From Phycisphaerales bacterium (GTDB taxonomy: Bacteria; Planctomycetota; Phycisphaerae; UBA1845): a stretch of DNA of 64,000 nucleotides. The translations under genes were made by a program, and so were the position numbers. Shown piece by piece: positions 1-8,082 of the stretch. Where the stretch lies: NCBI GenBank assembly GCA_020639115.1, contig JACKHG010000013.1, positions 1 to 64,000 of the forward strand, written 5' to 3'. Each line of letters begins with the position of its first letter. The first letter of the stretch is position 1. The notes under the pieces are model-generated. The model did no database searches and was not told the DNA's origin. It worked only from the letters and a program-made list of their open reading frames with translations.

Positions 1-1
1 C

Positions 2-1042
2 CGGCAGGCCCGGCGTGAGGCGGCGCGGGCGGCGTACGAAGCGGACAAAGCCACCGCGATCAACAACTTCATCACGAACGATTTTCTCATGAAGCTGCTC
101 GCCGCCGCCGGGGCCCGGGACGGCGCGCCCGAACTTCCGACGCGCGCGCTCGTCGACAGCGCAGCCGCCAACATCGCCACGATGTACGCGGACCGTCCGC
201 GTGAGGCGGCTGCGATACGCAACGAGGTCGGCACAATCTACTACAACTTGAGCGCGTTCGGTGCAGCCGCCGAACAATACGCCACGGCGCTGAGGCTGTG
301 GGAAGCAGAGTTGGGACCCGACCATCCCGACACGCTCAAGGCGGTCAATAACCTCGGCCAGTCATTACAGCACCTGCAGCGAACGGACGAGGCGGAGGCG
401 CTGTATCGCCGGGCGCTGGAAGGGCGCGTGCGCGTACTTGGCGAGGGCGACCCGGCGGCGCTGGCGTCGATGAACAATCTCGCCAACCTGCTGCGCGGGA
501 CCGGCCGGATGGAGGAGGCAGAGGCGTTGCTGCGCCGGGCGTTGGCGGCGCAGCTCCGCGTGCTGGGCGCGACGCACAAGGATACCCTGATCACGACGGG
601 CAATCTCGCGGCGCTGCTGCTCAAGCGCGGCGAACTTGACGAGGCGGTTGGCCTTTACCGTCAGGTCCACGAGACCTGCCGCCGCACGTTGGGGGCTGAC
701 CACGTCATGACGCTTCAGGCCGCGTCGCGGCTTGCCGAAGCCCTGCGCCGCACCGACGCCCTGGTCGAAGCCGAGACGCTGCAGGTCGAGACCGTGCAGG
801 CGTGTGTGCGCACCTTGGGACCGGCGCACGGCGACACGATCCACGCCCGTCGCGTGCTCGCCCGCATCTACGCATCCCAGGGCCGGCGGACCGACGCGGC
901 CGAGCAACTCACTGACGCGCTCGAGGCGCTGCAGACGTCGCCTTCCCCCGCGGAGGCACTGATTCAGCGCATCCGTCGCGATCTGGACAAACTCACAGAC
1001 GAGTCGCACAACGTAGCCCCAGCCGCCGAGGACCAACGGTGA
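2..1042 (+). CDS. TPR-repeat protein, probable C-terminal part of a Ser/Thr protein kinase (5' end outside window)
   Basis: The frame is open from the first bases of the window, so the start lies upstream; about 346 residues are visible. The first 30 residues (RQARREAARAAYEADKAT... then INNFITNDFL) form the charged helix that links the membrane segment to the TPR domain in many planctomycete Ser/Thr kinases. This is followed by about five 42-residue tetratricopeptide repeats of the kinesin-light-chain type, each with a LGPDHPDTL-like turn and an A-LYRRAL helix. TPRs mediate protein-protein contacts. The kinase domain itself is not in the window, so the kinase assignment is inference from the linker; a plain TPR protein is the alternative. 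A perfect palindrome lies 12 nt after the stop. Confidence 0.75.
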   Translation, partial: RQARREAARAAYEADKATAINNFITNDFLMKLLAAAGARDGAPELPTRALVDSAAANIATMYADRPREAAAIRNEVGTIYYNLSAFGAAAEQYATALRLWEAELGPDHPDTLKAVNNLGQSLQHLQRTDEAEALYRRALEGRVRVLGEGDPAALASMNNLANLLRGTGRMEEAEALLRRALAAQLRVLGATHKDTLITTGNLAALLLKRGELDEAVGLYRQVHETCRRTLGADHVMTLQAASRLAEALRRTDALVEAETLQVETVQACVRTLGPAHGDTIHARRVLARIYASQGRRTDAAEQLTDALEALQTSPSPAEALIQRIRRDLDKLTDESHNVAPAAEDQR

Positions 1043-1053
1043 CCATGCGAACT

Positions 1054-1073
1054 GGTGGCAGCCGGCTGCCACC
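1054..1073 (+). terminator. 20-bp perfect palindrome after the TPR gene
   Basis: GGTGGCAGCC is followed directly by its exact reverse complement, 12 nt after the TGA stop at 1040-1042. As RNA it folds into an 8-bp stem with a CCGG loop. There is no T-run, so it may be an RNA 3'-end stabiliser or a binding site rather than a classical intrinsic terminator. Confidence 0.4.
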
Positions 1074-1176
1074 TGATCTCACGCGTTACCCGGTCGGACG
1101 CGGCCGCGCAGCCCAGGTCGCGAGCCCCGCTTCAGGCGCACGTCGCTGCGGAGACGCGGCGCGATAGACTGATGCC

Positions 1177-1797
1177 ATGCGGCGCAGCCTCGTGCATCGT
1201 CTGGGACCCTGGCTGGGATTGGTCGCAGTCGTGGCCCTCAGCGCGGGGTGGTTCGCAAGCAGATTCACCCGCCTCGTGTTCTGGTGGACCGATGACTCCG
1301 GCTATTCGTACGCCGTGGGCGTTGAACGCGGGATGCTGCGCTTTGACGCTTGGTGGCGGATTACCGCTCCATTCCACGCAGAAGCCGTTCGTAGTCTCCG
1401 AGTCTTTGTCCGCGAAGAGAATAAGGGCCCACACGGGCTATCGATCTGGGAGACCTGGCCCGACGGGTCCGTTGAGGCGCAACTGCCCGTCTGGATTCCA
1501 CTCATGCTCGTCGCAATACCCACGGGTGTGGCATTCTGGCGCACAGGGCGGAAGCAGCCCGGACATTGCCGAGCATGCCGTTACGACCTGACCGGCAACA
1601 CGTCGGGGCGGTGCCCCGAGTGCGGGATGGAGGTTGCGCCGGTAGCTCAGCCAGATAGAACAACGGTCTCTAGGGCCTGTCGGAAGAAACGACTCGCACG
1701 GGCTGCCGGGTGGCTTGGGGATAGGTTTGCAACTCGGTTGCCGAGAACGAAGGCCACGGAGGCTCGTATTTCCCAAAGCAACAAGTCAATGATATAG
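1177..1797 (+). CDS. Planctomycete-type membrane protein with C-terminal zinc ribbon
   Basis: 206 residues. The N-terminus (MRRSLVHRLGPWLGLVAVVA) carries a transmembrane helix at about residues 9-28, and a second hydrophobic segment lies at about 107-123 (WIPLMLVAIPTGVAFW). It is followed by a zinc-ribbon-like knuckle, CRACRYDLTGN...CPECG, at about residues 131-150. This tail motif is common in uncharacterised planctomycete membrane proteins; its function is unknown. The family normally ends soon after CPECG. Here the frame runs on for about 55 residues through a stretch resembling the 5' half of a tRNA (1636-1671), so the last quarter of the protein is probably acquired or not functional. 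Real gene: likely. Role: unknown. Confidence 0.65.
   Translation: MRRSLVHRLGPWLGLVAVVALSAGWFASRFTRLVFWWTDDSGYSYAVGVERGMLRFDAWWRITAPFHAEAVRSLRVFVREENKGPHGLSIWETWPDGSVEAQLPVWIPLMLVAIPTGVAFWRTGRKQPGHCRACRYDLTGNTSGRCPECGMEVAPVAQPDRTTVSRACRKKRLARAAGWLGDRFATRLPRTKATEARISQSNKSMI
1636..1671 (+). other. tRNA-like fragment (5' half) inside a coding region
   Basis: GCGCCGGTAGCTCAGCCAGA and the following 16 nt match the first 36 nt of the tRNA-Arg gene at 2616 at about 30 positions, including the acceptor start, the TAGCTCAG D-arm and the ACGGT anticodon-stem strand. The match stops in the anticodon loop and there is no T-arm, so this cannot make a tRNA. It lies in frame in the 3' part of the zinc-ribbon gene. 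Confidence 0.5.
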
Positions 1798-1878
1798 ACG
1801 GTATAGACGTCGTTTGATCCCCGCGAGCGCCGCCTGAGTTCGGTTGCCGCGGGGCATGACGCCATTGGGAGGCGCGCG

Positions 1879-2391
1879 GTGCGCAACGCAAAGAAACGGC
1901 TCGTCCTGCTGGGCGCGTTGGTTGCGGCTGGAGCCGCGCTGTACGTCGGACCTCAGTGCTGGATCGGCGGTCCGTTCCGTATCCAGAGGACGGTTACGGA
2001 GGACGTCAGCACAGAGCAGCTCGCCCACTGCAGCCAGATCATGAATCTGACGTTTCCGCCAAGTGCACGGCCGTTGGGCCTTTGTGCGACTTATGGCATG
2101 GACGACGTGTTACAGCTGAAGGTCGAGATGAGCCGCAACGAGCTGCAGCAGTTCATCGAGGCCTCACCGTTTGCGGGAGCGGAACTCGGGCGGAATCAGA
2201 TTCAGGTTTACGGCGACTCCGACTTGCGCTGGTGGAATGTCGATGAACTTGATCCGTATGAGGGGAAGGATGGGCAGGAGGCATTCCTTTCTGAACAGAC
2301 CTCGCTGCCGAACGCGGAAGTGCTCAATATCCTCATCGACGTTCGGCGAGACGACATCGTGATCGTCTACCTGGAGTGGTTCGAGACGTAG
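1879..2391 (+). CDS. Unknown membrane-anchored protein
   Basis: 170 residues starting at a GTG, 6 nt after a GGGAGG ribosome-binding site (1867-1872). Residues 7-24 (RLVLLGALVAAGAALYVG) form a signal anchor or uncleaved signal peptide. The rest is a soluble acidic domain with no motif I recognise. It contains three Cys (two close together around residues 51 and 69) and a C-terminal beta-rich segment ending in VYLEWFET. It follows the zinc-ribbon gene but is separated from it by about 80 bp, which hold two ATAGAC copies (1794-1799, 1803-1808). An envelope-facing lipoprotein-like or sensor domain is possible; no function is assigned. Confidence 0.6.
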   Translation: MRNAKKRLVLLGALVAAGAALYVGPQCWIGGPFRIQRTVTEDVSTEQLAHCSQIMNLTFPPSARPLGLCATYGMDDVLQLKVEMSRNELQQFIEASPFAGAELGRNQIQVYGDSDLRWWNVDELDPYEGKDGQEAFLSEQTSLPNAEVLNILIDVRRDDIVIVYLEWFET

Positions 2392-2478
2392 GGTCAGCAG
2401 GTCGCGATGTTCCCGGGCGAGAAGGACCTCATCCGGTTCCCCCTTCACGGTGGGTGGTTCGGCGTTATCATGTTGGAT

Positions 2479-2515
2479 GCTGAGTGCGTCACCATGGAAC
2501 CGTACGGCACTCAGC
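2479..2515. terminator. Inverted repeat between unknown gene and tRNA-Arg
   Basis: GCTGAGTGC (2479-2487) and GCACTCAGC (2507-2515) are perfect 9-bp arms around a 19-nt loop, between the stop at 2391 and the tRNA. There is no T-run. It may end the upstream transcript or stabilise its 3' end. Nothing else is recognisable in 2392-2615. Confidence 0.35.
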
Positions 2516-2615
2516 ACCTGGACAGGCGGAGTTGTTCCCGCACTTGCCGCAAGTGCCGGTTACCCAGCGATGCGGTGGACGTAGGAGTCGCTGGCCGTAA
2601 CCGGGTTGGAAATAA

Positions 2616-2692
<77 letters not shown>

Positions 2693-2791
2693 GCGCTGGC
2701 CGCCGTTGGACGGGGCTGGCTCGTCACTTCCACACTTGCTCCGAGAACGGCTGCAGATGGCGGTCGGGCGGCAGCCCGTCCGGCTATTCGG

Positions 2792-3211
2792 CTATCCGGC
2801 CTCTTCCATGCGGCGCTGCTGCGCTTCCGCGAGGAGCCGCTCGAGCTGGCGACGCTCCTCGGCGATCTCGCTCATCGTCCGCACGCCGATGCGGCGCATC
2901 ACCGGCAGCGGCGGACACCAGCCCTGCAGCGCGTGCTGCAGCATGAAGCCCGAGGCCACCGCCGGCAGCAGGTACCACTTGCGATCCACCAGACGCCCCA
3001 GCGCCAAACCCGCCAGGCTCACGGCTGCAAAGTTCGTCTGCAACGCGCGCTCGACGTCCCACTCGCGATCGAGCTGGCGCAGCCGCCGGCGAATCTGCGT
3101 GGGCGTCGCCTCGCGGTAGCGCTCGACGTTCTCCTCCGTACGCGATTGGATATGGTCGTTGACCTTGTCGCACGTGTGCGTCTGCACGCGGCGGGCAGTG
3201 GCAGGAAGCAT
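2792..3211 (-). CDS. Small membrane protein, DUF2892/YgaP-like family (tandem copy 1)
   Basis: 139 residues; start supported by a GGAG site 8-9 nt upstream. The N-terminal third is charged and helical (RTEENVERYR, then RRLRQLDREWDVERAL). It is followed by two short hydrophobic segments around residues 64-95 (AAVSLAGLALGRLVDRKW and LLPAVASGFMLQHALQGW). The protein ends in the pattern PPLPVMRRIGVRT..EI..ER, which resembles the small YgaP/DUF2892 transmembrane module often found alone or fused to rhodaneses. The family is an inference from pattern. The neighbour at 3227-3634 is a diverged paralogue in the same order and orientation, 15 bp upstream, so the two are probably co-transcribed. Confidence 0.65.
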   Translation of the reverse strand: MLPATARRVQTHTCDKVNDHIQSRTEENVERYREATPTQIRRRLRQLDREWDVERALQTNFAAVSLAGLALGRLVDRKWYLLPAVASGFMLQHALQGWCPPLPVMRRIGVRTMSEIAEERRQLERLLAEAQQRRMEEAG

Positions 3212-3226
3212 GGTTGATGATCTCCT

Positions 3227-3634
3227 TCAGGCGTTCTGATGATCCAGTTCGTCGAGCCGATCGAGCAGCGCGTCACGCTCCAGCGCGATCTCCGCCTGCG
3301 TGCGTATGCCCATCCGGCGCAGCGCCGGGCGCAACGGATAAATCCGCTGCGTACCGTGCAGCAGCACCATCACGCTGGCGAACGCGGATAGAAAAACCCA
3401 CTTGCGGCCGGCGAGCGCCCCGAGCCCCAGGCCCAGCAGGATCGTCGCGGGCGCTTCGGCCTCGACGACGCGGTCGATGTCCCACTCGCGATCGAGTACC
3501 GCGAGGCGGCGTTCGACGGCGCGGCGGTCGGCGTGGCGGTAGTGTTGGATGTTCTCGTCGGTCTGGTCCTGGATGCGTGCGGCGGCATTGCGGTAACGGC
3601 TGGTGCCGATGCGGTCGGCGCTGCGGGCAATCAT
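3227..3634 (-). CDS. Small membrane protein, DUF2892/YgaP-like family (tandem copy 2)
   Basis: 135 residues, same architecture as the gene at 2792-3211. It has a charged N-terminus (QTDENIQHYR, VLDREWDIDR), two hydrophobic segments at about residues 64-93 (ATILLGLGLGALAGRKWV, FLSAFASVMVLLHGTQ) and the C-terminal RPALRRMGIRT..EIALER. A GGGAG site lies upstream of the ATG. The DREWD and RR-G-RT-EI-ER motifs are shared with copy 1, while the rest has diverged, indicating an old tandem duplication. It is transcribed away from the beta-glucosidase gene and shares the palindrome-rich region 3661-3803 with it. The molecular role is unknown; envelope stress or thiol/sulfur-related functions known for YgaP relatives are only a guess. 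Confidence 0.65.
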   Translation of the reverse strand: MIARSADRIGTSRYRNAAARIQDQTDENIQHYRHADRRAVERRLAVLDREWDIDRVVEAEAPATILLGLGLGALAGRKWVFLSAFASVMVLLHGTQRIYPLRPALRRMGIRTQAEIALERDALLDRLDELDHQNA

Positions 3635-3660
3635 GATTCGCGATCTCCCATCGGGCGAGC

Positions 3661-3703
3661 AGACTTGCGGAACAAACCCGGGGTTGTTCCACTGTTGAAG
3701 TCT
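3661..3703. promoter_or_regulatory. Large nested palindrome in the divergent intergenic region
   Basis: A 22-bp near-perfect palindrome at 3669-3690 (arms GGAACAA/TTGTTCC, 20 of 22 positions symmetric) is nested in outer arms AGACTT (3661-3666) and AAGTCT (3698-3703). It sits 35 bp upstream of the minus-strand membrane-protein gene, which suits a repressor or activator site for either divergent gene. Confidence 0.5.
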
Positions 3704-3734
3704 TGCCCCGCGGTCTGAAGTTCACGTGTCTTTT

Positions 3735-3754
3735 GACTGAATGCGCGTTCAGTC
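3735..3754. promoter_or_regulatory. 20-bp palindrome, TetR-family-like operator
   Basis: GACTGAATGCGCGTTCAGTC is symmetric at 18 of 20 positions. Palindromes with TGAA...TTCA arms around a GCGC centre resemble binding sites of TetR-family repressors (known family feature; assignment here is inference). No regulator gene lies nearby. Confidence 0.45.
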
Positions 3755-3790
3755 GCCCATCCATTCGGCGGGCGCGGCGTTTGCGTCTAT

Positions 3791-3803
3791 TGAAACTGTT
3801 TCA
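3791..3803. promoter_or_regulatory. LacI-family-like operator upstream of beta-glucosidase
   Basis: TGAAACTGTTTCA has perfect 6-bp arms around one central base. The sequence resembles operators of LacI-family sugar regulators, which often control glycoside hydrolase genes. It lies about 160 bp before the glucosidase start. Apart from the three palindromes, no gene is visible in 3635-3960. Confidence 0.45.
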
Positions 3804-3960
3804 GCGGAAATTGACGGCGATTCGTGGTGACGACAGCGCGGCGGCGAGACCCACCGTTGACAATCCCGTCACGTCCGCGAGACTCTGCCGCGGCTGGAAG
3901 GAATTGCGCACCGCAGGTCGCTGGTCGAGGGCATCGGCTGGCAGAGGAGCACTGGATCGC

Positions 3961-6207
3961 ATGCACGCCCGCAGATGCAATCGGATCGGTTGGTACGTCG
4001 CATTCGTGGCCTTCGTGGCTGTCCCCTGGACGGCGGCGCGGGCGGAAGCCCCCCGCTTCGGGCGCGATCCCGCGATTGAGAAAAGGATCGACGACCTCAT
4101 CGGCCGGATGACGCTCGAGGAGAAGCTCGGCCAGCTCACCCAGCAGTGGGGCGCCGAGACGCAGGACGTCAATCCGGTCGTCACGCGCACAAAACGCGAC
4201 GACATGCTCGGCCTGATCCGCGCCGGCAAGGTGGGCTCGCTGCTGGGCACGCACGGCGCCGAGTACACCAACGCGCTGCAGAAGGCCGCTTTCGAGGAGT
4301 CGAAGTACAAGATTCCCCTCATCCTCGGCAACGACGTGATCCACGGCTACCGCACGATTTTCCCAATCCCGCTCGGGGGCGCCGCCACCTGGGACCCCAA
4401 GCTCGTCGAGCAGGCGGCGCACGTCGCCGCCGTGGAGTCGGCGGCCACCGGCACGCACTGGACGTTCGCGCCGATGGTCGATGTCTGCCGCGACCCGCGC
4501 TGGGGACGCGTGGCCGAGGGCGCGGGCGAGGACCCGCTGCTCGGTTCGGAAATGGCGGCGGCCGCCGTACGCGGCTTCCAGGGTGACGATCTCACCGCGC
4601 CGGACTCCGTCGTGGCCTGCGCCAAGCACTACGTCGCGTACGGCGCGCCCGAGGGCGGACGCGACTACAACACCGTGGACATCTCCCTGCAGACCCTGCA
4701 CGACGTCTACCTGCCGCCGTTCCGCGCCGCCGTCGACGCCGGAGTCGGCACGCTGATGAGCGCGTTCAACGAGATCAACGGCGTGCCCGCCTCGGGCTGC
4801 CGCTACACGCTCACGACCGTGCTCCGCGATCAATGGCACTTCGACGGGTTCGTCGTCAGCGACTGGGGCTCGGTGATCGAGATGGTCGCGCACGGCTACG
4901 CCTCCGATCCGGCAGATGCAGCCGCCAAGGCGATTACCGCCGGTGTGGACATGGACATGTCCTCGTTCTCGTATCGCGATCATCTGCCCCGAGCAGTGGC
5001 GGACGGCCGCGTGCCGGAGTCGGTGGTGGACGAGGCTCTGCGCCGCGTGCTGCGGGTCAAGTTCGCGATCGGTCTCTTCGACGATCCCTACACCGATCCG
5101 TCGCTGGAGAAGAAGGTCATTCTCACGCCGGAACACCGGCAGGTGGCGCGCGAGGTGGCCCGCAGCAGCTTCGTGCTGCTGCGCAACGAAGGCGACCTCC
5201 TGCCGATCGGCGAAGACGTGAAGTCGATCGCGGTCATCGGCCCGCTCGCGGACAGCCAGAAGGACCCGCTGGGCACCTGGGCCGGCGTGGGCAAGGCGGA
5301 AGACGTCGTCACCGTACTCGACGGCATCAAGCAGCGCGCCGGCGCGGGCGTCACCGTGCGGCACGCCCGCGGGTGCGACGTTCGCGGCGACGATACCAGC
5401 GGAATCGCTGAGGCGGTCGAAGCGGCTGAGCAGAGCGACCTGGTGGTGCTGGTCATCGGCGAGAGCGATGACATGAGCGGCGAGGGCCACTCGCGAGCCT
5501 CGATCGAGCTTCCGGGCGTGCAGCGGCAACTGGCCCAGAAGCTGCACGCCACCGGCAAGCCGGTGGCGGTCGTGCTGCTCAACGGCCGGCCGATGGCGCT
5601 GCCGTGGCTCGCGGAGAACATCCCGGCGATCCTGGTGGCGTGGCATCCCGGCGTGGAGTGCGGCAACGCGATCGCGGACGTACTCTTCGGCGACTTCAAC
5701 CCGTGCGGCAAGCTGCCCATCACGTTCCCGCGGGCGACCGGCCAGATTCCGATCTACACCGCGCACAAGAACACCGGGCGTCCGCCGCGCGACGACCGCT
5801 ACACGTCGAAGTACATCGATCTACCGTGGACGCCGCAGTACCCGTTCGGCTACGGCCTGAGCTACACGCAGTTCACCTATCGCAATCTCTCCATCAAGGC
5901 GCAGGAGCTGAAGGCGGACGGCACGCTGGAGGTCGCGGTGGACGTCGCCAACGCCGGGAAGCGTGACGGCGCCGAGATCGTGCAGCTCTACGTGCGCGAC
6001 CTGGTGGGCTCGAGCACCCGCCCGGTGCGGCAGCTCGTGGGCTTCCAGAAGGTGCAGATTCCGGCGGGTCAGGATCGGCGGGTGAAGTTCTCCGTGCCGG
6101 TCCGGTCGCTCGGCTTCCACAATTGGGATATGCAGTACGTCGTCGAGCCGGGTGATTTCCAGTTCTTCATCGCCGACCTGGAAGGCACCTTCCGCGTCGT
6201 CGAATAG
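3961..6207 (+). CDS. bglX: Exported family 3 glycoside hydrolase, beta-glucosidase BglX type
   Basis: 748 residues from the ATG at 3961, preceded by AGAGGAG 11 nt upstream. The frame is open further upstream, but this start gives a signal peptide (residues about 1-30, cut near AARAEA). The GH3 N-terminal barrel starts at DLIGRMTLEEKLGQL, includes KHYVAYGAPEGGRDYN, and has the nucleophile in GFVVSDWGS (Asp301). The second domain carries the GESDDMSGEGHSRAS loop with candidate acid/base Glu501 or Glu508. The C-terminal fibronectin III-like domain begins near FGYGLSYTQF and ends in FFIADLEGTFR. It releases terminal glucose (or xylose) from beta-linked oligosaccharides in the periplasm. The gene stands alone downstream of three palindromes, so control by a sugar-responsive repressor is likely. 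The substrate cannot be told from sequence. Confidence 0.92.
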   Translation: MHARRCNRIGWYVAFVAFVAVPWTAARAEAPRFGRDPAIEKRIDDLIGRMTLEEKLGQLTQQWGAETQDVNPVVTRTKRDDMLGLIRAGKVGSLLGTHGAEYTNALQKAAFEESKYKIPLILGNDVIHGYRTIFPIPLGGAATWDPKLVEQAAHVAAVESAATGTHWTFAPMVDVCRDPRWGRVAEGAGEDPLLGSEMAAAAVRGFQGDDLTAPDSVVACAKHYVAYGAPEGGRDYNTVDISLQTLHDVYLPPFRAAVDAGVGTLMSAFNEINGVPASGCRYTLTTVLRDQWHFDGFVVSDWGSVIEMVAHGYASDPADAAAKAITAGVDMDMSSFSYRDHLPRAVADGRVPESVVDEALRRVLRVKFAIGLFDDPYTDPSLEKKVILTPEHRQVAREVARSSFVLLRNEGDLLPIGEDVKSIAVIGPLADSQKDPLGTWAGVGKAEDVVTVLDGIKQRAGAGVTVRHARGCDVRGDDTSGIAEAVEAAEQSDLVVLVIGESDDMSGEGHSRASIELPGVQRQLAQKLHATGKPVAVVLLNGRPMALPWLAENIPAILVAWHPGVECGNAIADVLFGDFNPCGKLPITFPRATGQIPIYTAHKNTGRPPRDDRYTSKYIDLPWTPQYPFGYGLSYTQFTYRNLSIKAQELKADGTLEVAVDVANAGKRDGAEIVQLYVRDLVGSSTRPVRQLVGFQKVQIPAGQDRRVKFSVPVRSLGFHNWDMQYVVEPGDFQFFIADLEGTFRVVE

Positions 6208-6212
6208 AGCCG

Positions 6213-6230
6213 GCTCTGCGTAGGCAGAGC
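6213..6230 (+). terminator. Hairpin after beta-glucosidase gene
   Basis: GCTCTGC-GTAG-GCAGAGC forms a 7-bp stem with a 4-nt loop 5 nt after the stop codon. No T-run follows, so termination is only possible. The rest of 6231-6426 shows no gene. Confidence 0.4.
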
Positions 6231-6426
6231 ATTGGCGACCCGGTTTGCTGTGCGAGGAGCCGCTGCGCCAACGCTGCCAGGTTGTCGAAAACGCTGTAGC
6301 CGAGCCTCACGCTGTCCCGAGCGCCCGCTGCGGCGGGCCTCGGGGCGGCGTTGATCATCCTGCGGTCGCTCATTATCCTGCGTGGCGGACAGGGCTGCCC
6401 CGCCACAAAATCGGGCCCGGAGGATC

Positions 6427-7983
6427 ATGAGCGAAGCACCCGCCCCACCTGCTGCGCCGCGCCGCATCATCCAGCCCGTCGGGCTCGTGCTGGGGTTGGC
6501 GCTGTTCGCCTGCGTCTGTTTTCTGCACCCATCCGCAACGCTGATCGAAGTCTGCGCCCAGAAGCTGCAACTGCCGACGGACCACGTCCACGTGCTCGAC
6601 GTCGCCCGCGGGGCGCAGGCAACGCTCGCGCTGATGCTGCTCATGGTGGTGTGGTGGGTGACGGAGGCTGTTCCACTGCCCGCGACCGCGCTGCTGCCCG
6701 GCGTGCTGCTCCCGCTGCTGCACGTCACCGGCGTGCAGAACGGCAAGCCCTATCCGTTCACGTCCGTGGCTTCCTTCGCGAGCTACGCGCATCCGGTCAT
6801 CTTTCTCTTCCTGGGCGGATTTCTGCTGGCCGCCGGCATGCGCAAGTCGCGGCTCGCGCTGCGCATCACGCTCAACGCGCTCTCCTGGCGCTGGGTGACG
6901 CGCGGGCCGGGCGCGATGATGTTCAGCGTGATGGCCGTGACCGCCCTGCTGAGCATGCTCATCTCCAACACGGCGACCGCGGCAATGATGATTCCCATCG
7001 CGCTGGCCATGCTCACCACCATTGGGGAAACACCGGGAAGCTCGCGGCTCGGGTCGGCGATGATGCTGGGCATCGCCTGGTCGGCCTCGATCGGCGGAAT
7101 CGGCACGGTGATCGGCTCGCCGCCGAACCTGCTGGCCAAAGGCGCCCTGGAGCAGGCGGGCCTGGCGAGCCCGGACTTTCTCGGTTGGATGAAGCTGGGC
7201 ATGCCGGTTGCAGCCCTCGGACTCGTGGTCGCTTGGGGCCTGCTCATGCTGCTCTACCGGCCGCAGCGGTCACTCAGTCCGGCGGTCCGCGAGCTCATCG
7301 TCAAGCAACGGCGCGAGCTCGGCGCGACGACCTCCGCGGAGAAGGTCGTAATCGGCATCGTGGCGCTGGCCATGCTGCTGTGGCTGACGCACCATCACTG
7401 GGCGACGATCCTGCCTGCATCCGTATTCGCCCGGGTCGAACGCTTCGGCATCGACGAGATCGCCCTGCTCTGCGGCCTGTTGCTGTTCATCGTACCCGCG
7501 CACCGCTCGAACTGGCGGCCCGTGCTCGATTGGCGCGACACCGCGTACGTGGACTGGGGCGTGCTGCTGCTCTTTGGCGGCGGGCTGGCCCTGTCGACGG
7601 CCATGTTCAAGACTGGCCTGTCCGATTGGATCGCCGGCGGCGTGGTGTCGCGGCTGCACGGCCTCTGGCCGCTCGCCTGCCTGCTGGCGGTCGCGCTCAT
7701 GGTGGACTTCCTGACAGAAGTGACGAGCAACACAGCCGTGGCGGCGATGATCGCCCCGCTGGCGATCGCGGTGGCGCCGGGGTTGGGGCTCACGCCGCAG
7801 ACGCTGTGCATTGCCGCGGCGATGGCGGCGTCGCTGGCGTTCATGCTGCCGGTGGCCACGCCGCCCAACGCGCTGGTCTACGCCACTGGGTATTTCCGCA
7901 TCGGCCAGATGATCCGTGCGGGGTTCCTCATGAACCTGCTGGGCTGCCTGCTGCTGGTGGGCCTGCTCTGGCTGCTGATGTGA
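6427..7983 (+). CDS. SLC13/DASS-family sodium:dicarboxylate or sulfate symporter
   Basis: 518 residues from the ATG at 6427, directly after GGAGG (6419-6423). The protein is almost entirely hydrophobic, with about 11-12 membrane spans. It carries both diagnostic SNT motifs of the divalent anion:Na+ symporters: ISNTATAAMMIPIALAM near residue 180 and EVTSNTAVAAMIAPLAIAV near 433. It also has the hairpin motifs GGIGTVIGSPPNL (about 223-235) and LPVATPPNALVYATGYF (about 475-490). In the family, the two SNT motifs bind Na+ and the anion, such as succinate, citrate or sulfate. The substrate is not predictable here. It is a single gene between the glucosidase and the exported repeat protein. Confidence 0.9.
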   Translation: MSEAPAPPAAPRRIIQPVGLVLGLALFACVCFLHPSATLIEVCAQKLQLPTDHVHVLDVARGAQATLALMLLMVVWWVTEAVPLPATALLPGVLLPLLHVTGVQNGKPYPFTSVASFASYAHPVIFLFLGGFLLAAGMRKSRLALRITLNALSWRWVTRGPGAMMFSVMAVTALLSMLISNTATAAMMIPIALAMLTTIGETPGSSRLGSAMMLGIAWSASIGGIGTVIGSPPNLLAKGALEQAGLASPDFLGWMKLGMPVAALGLVVAWGLLMLLYRPQRSLSPAVRELIVKQRRELGATTSAEKVVIGIVALAMLLWLTHHHWATILPASVFARVERFGIDEIALLCGLLLFIVPAHRSNWRPVLDWRDTAYVDWGVLLLFGGGLALSTAMFKTGLSDWIAGGVVSRLHGLWPLACLLAVALMVDFLTEVTSNTAVAAMIAPLAIAVAPGLGLTPQTLCIAAAMAASLAFMLPVATPPNALVYATGYFRIGQMIRAGFLMNLLGCLLLVGLLWLLM

Positions 7984-8019
7984 CCCGGCTGGCGGCGCTT
8001 GAAGAATTCAGTAACTCCC

Positions 8020-8048
8020 TGGAATCAGCGGGCCCGGTCCGGTAGACT
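8020..8048 (+). promoter_or_regulatory. Candidate promoter for exported repeat protein
   Basis: TGGAAT (-35, 8020-8025), 17-nt spacer, TAGACT (-10, 8043-8048). It would start transcription about 30 nt before the ATG at 8083. Weak match; position is suitable. Confidence 0.3.
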
Positions 8049-8082
8049 GCGCGACGAGCCTACTGCTCCAGGACAACACTTC

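Noticed and set aside
1665..1700. GGGCCTGTCGG, similar to some insertion-sequence ends
   Set aside because: No matching inverted end or transposase nearby.
3787..5766. Long minus-strand open frame opposite the beta-glucosidase
   Set aside because: Antisense shadow; no motif or start-site support, while the plus-strand GH3 protein is complete.
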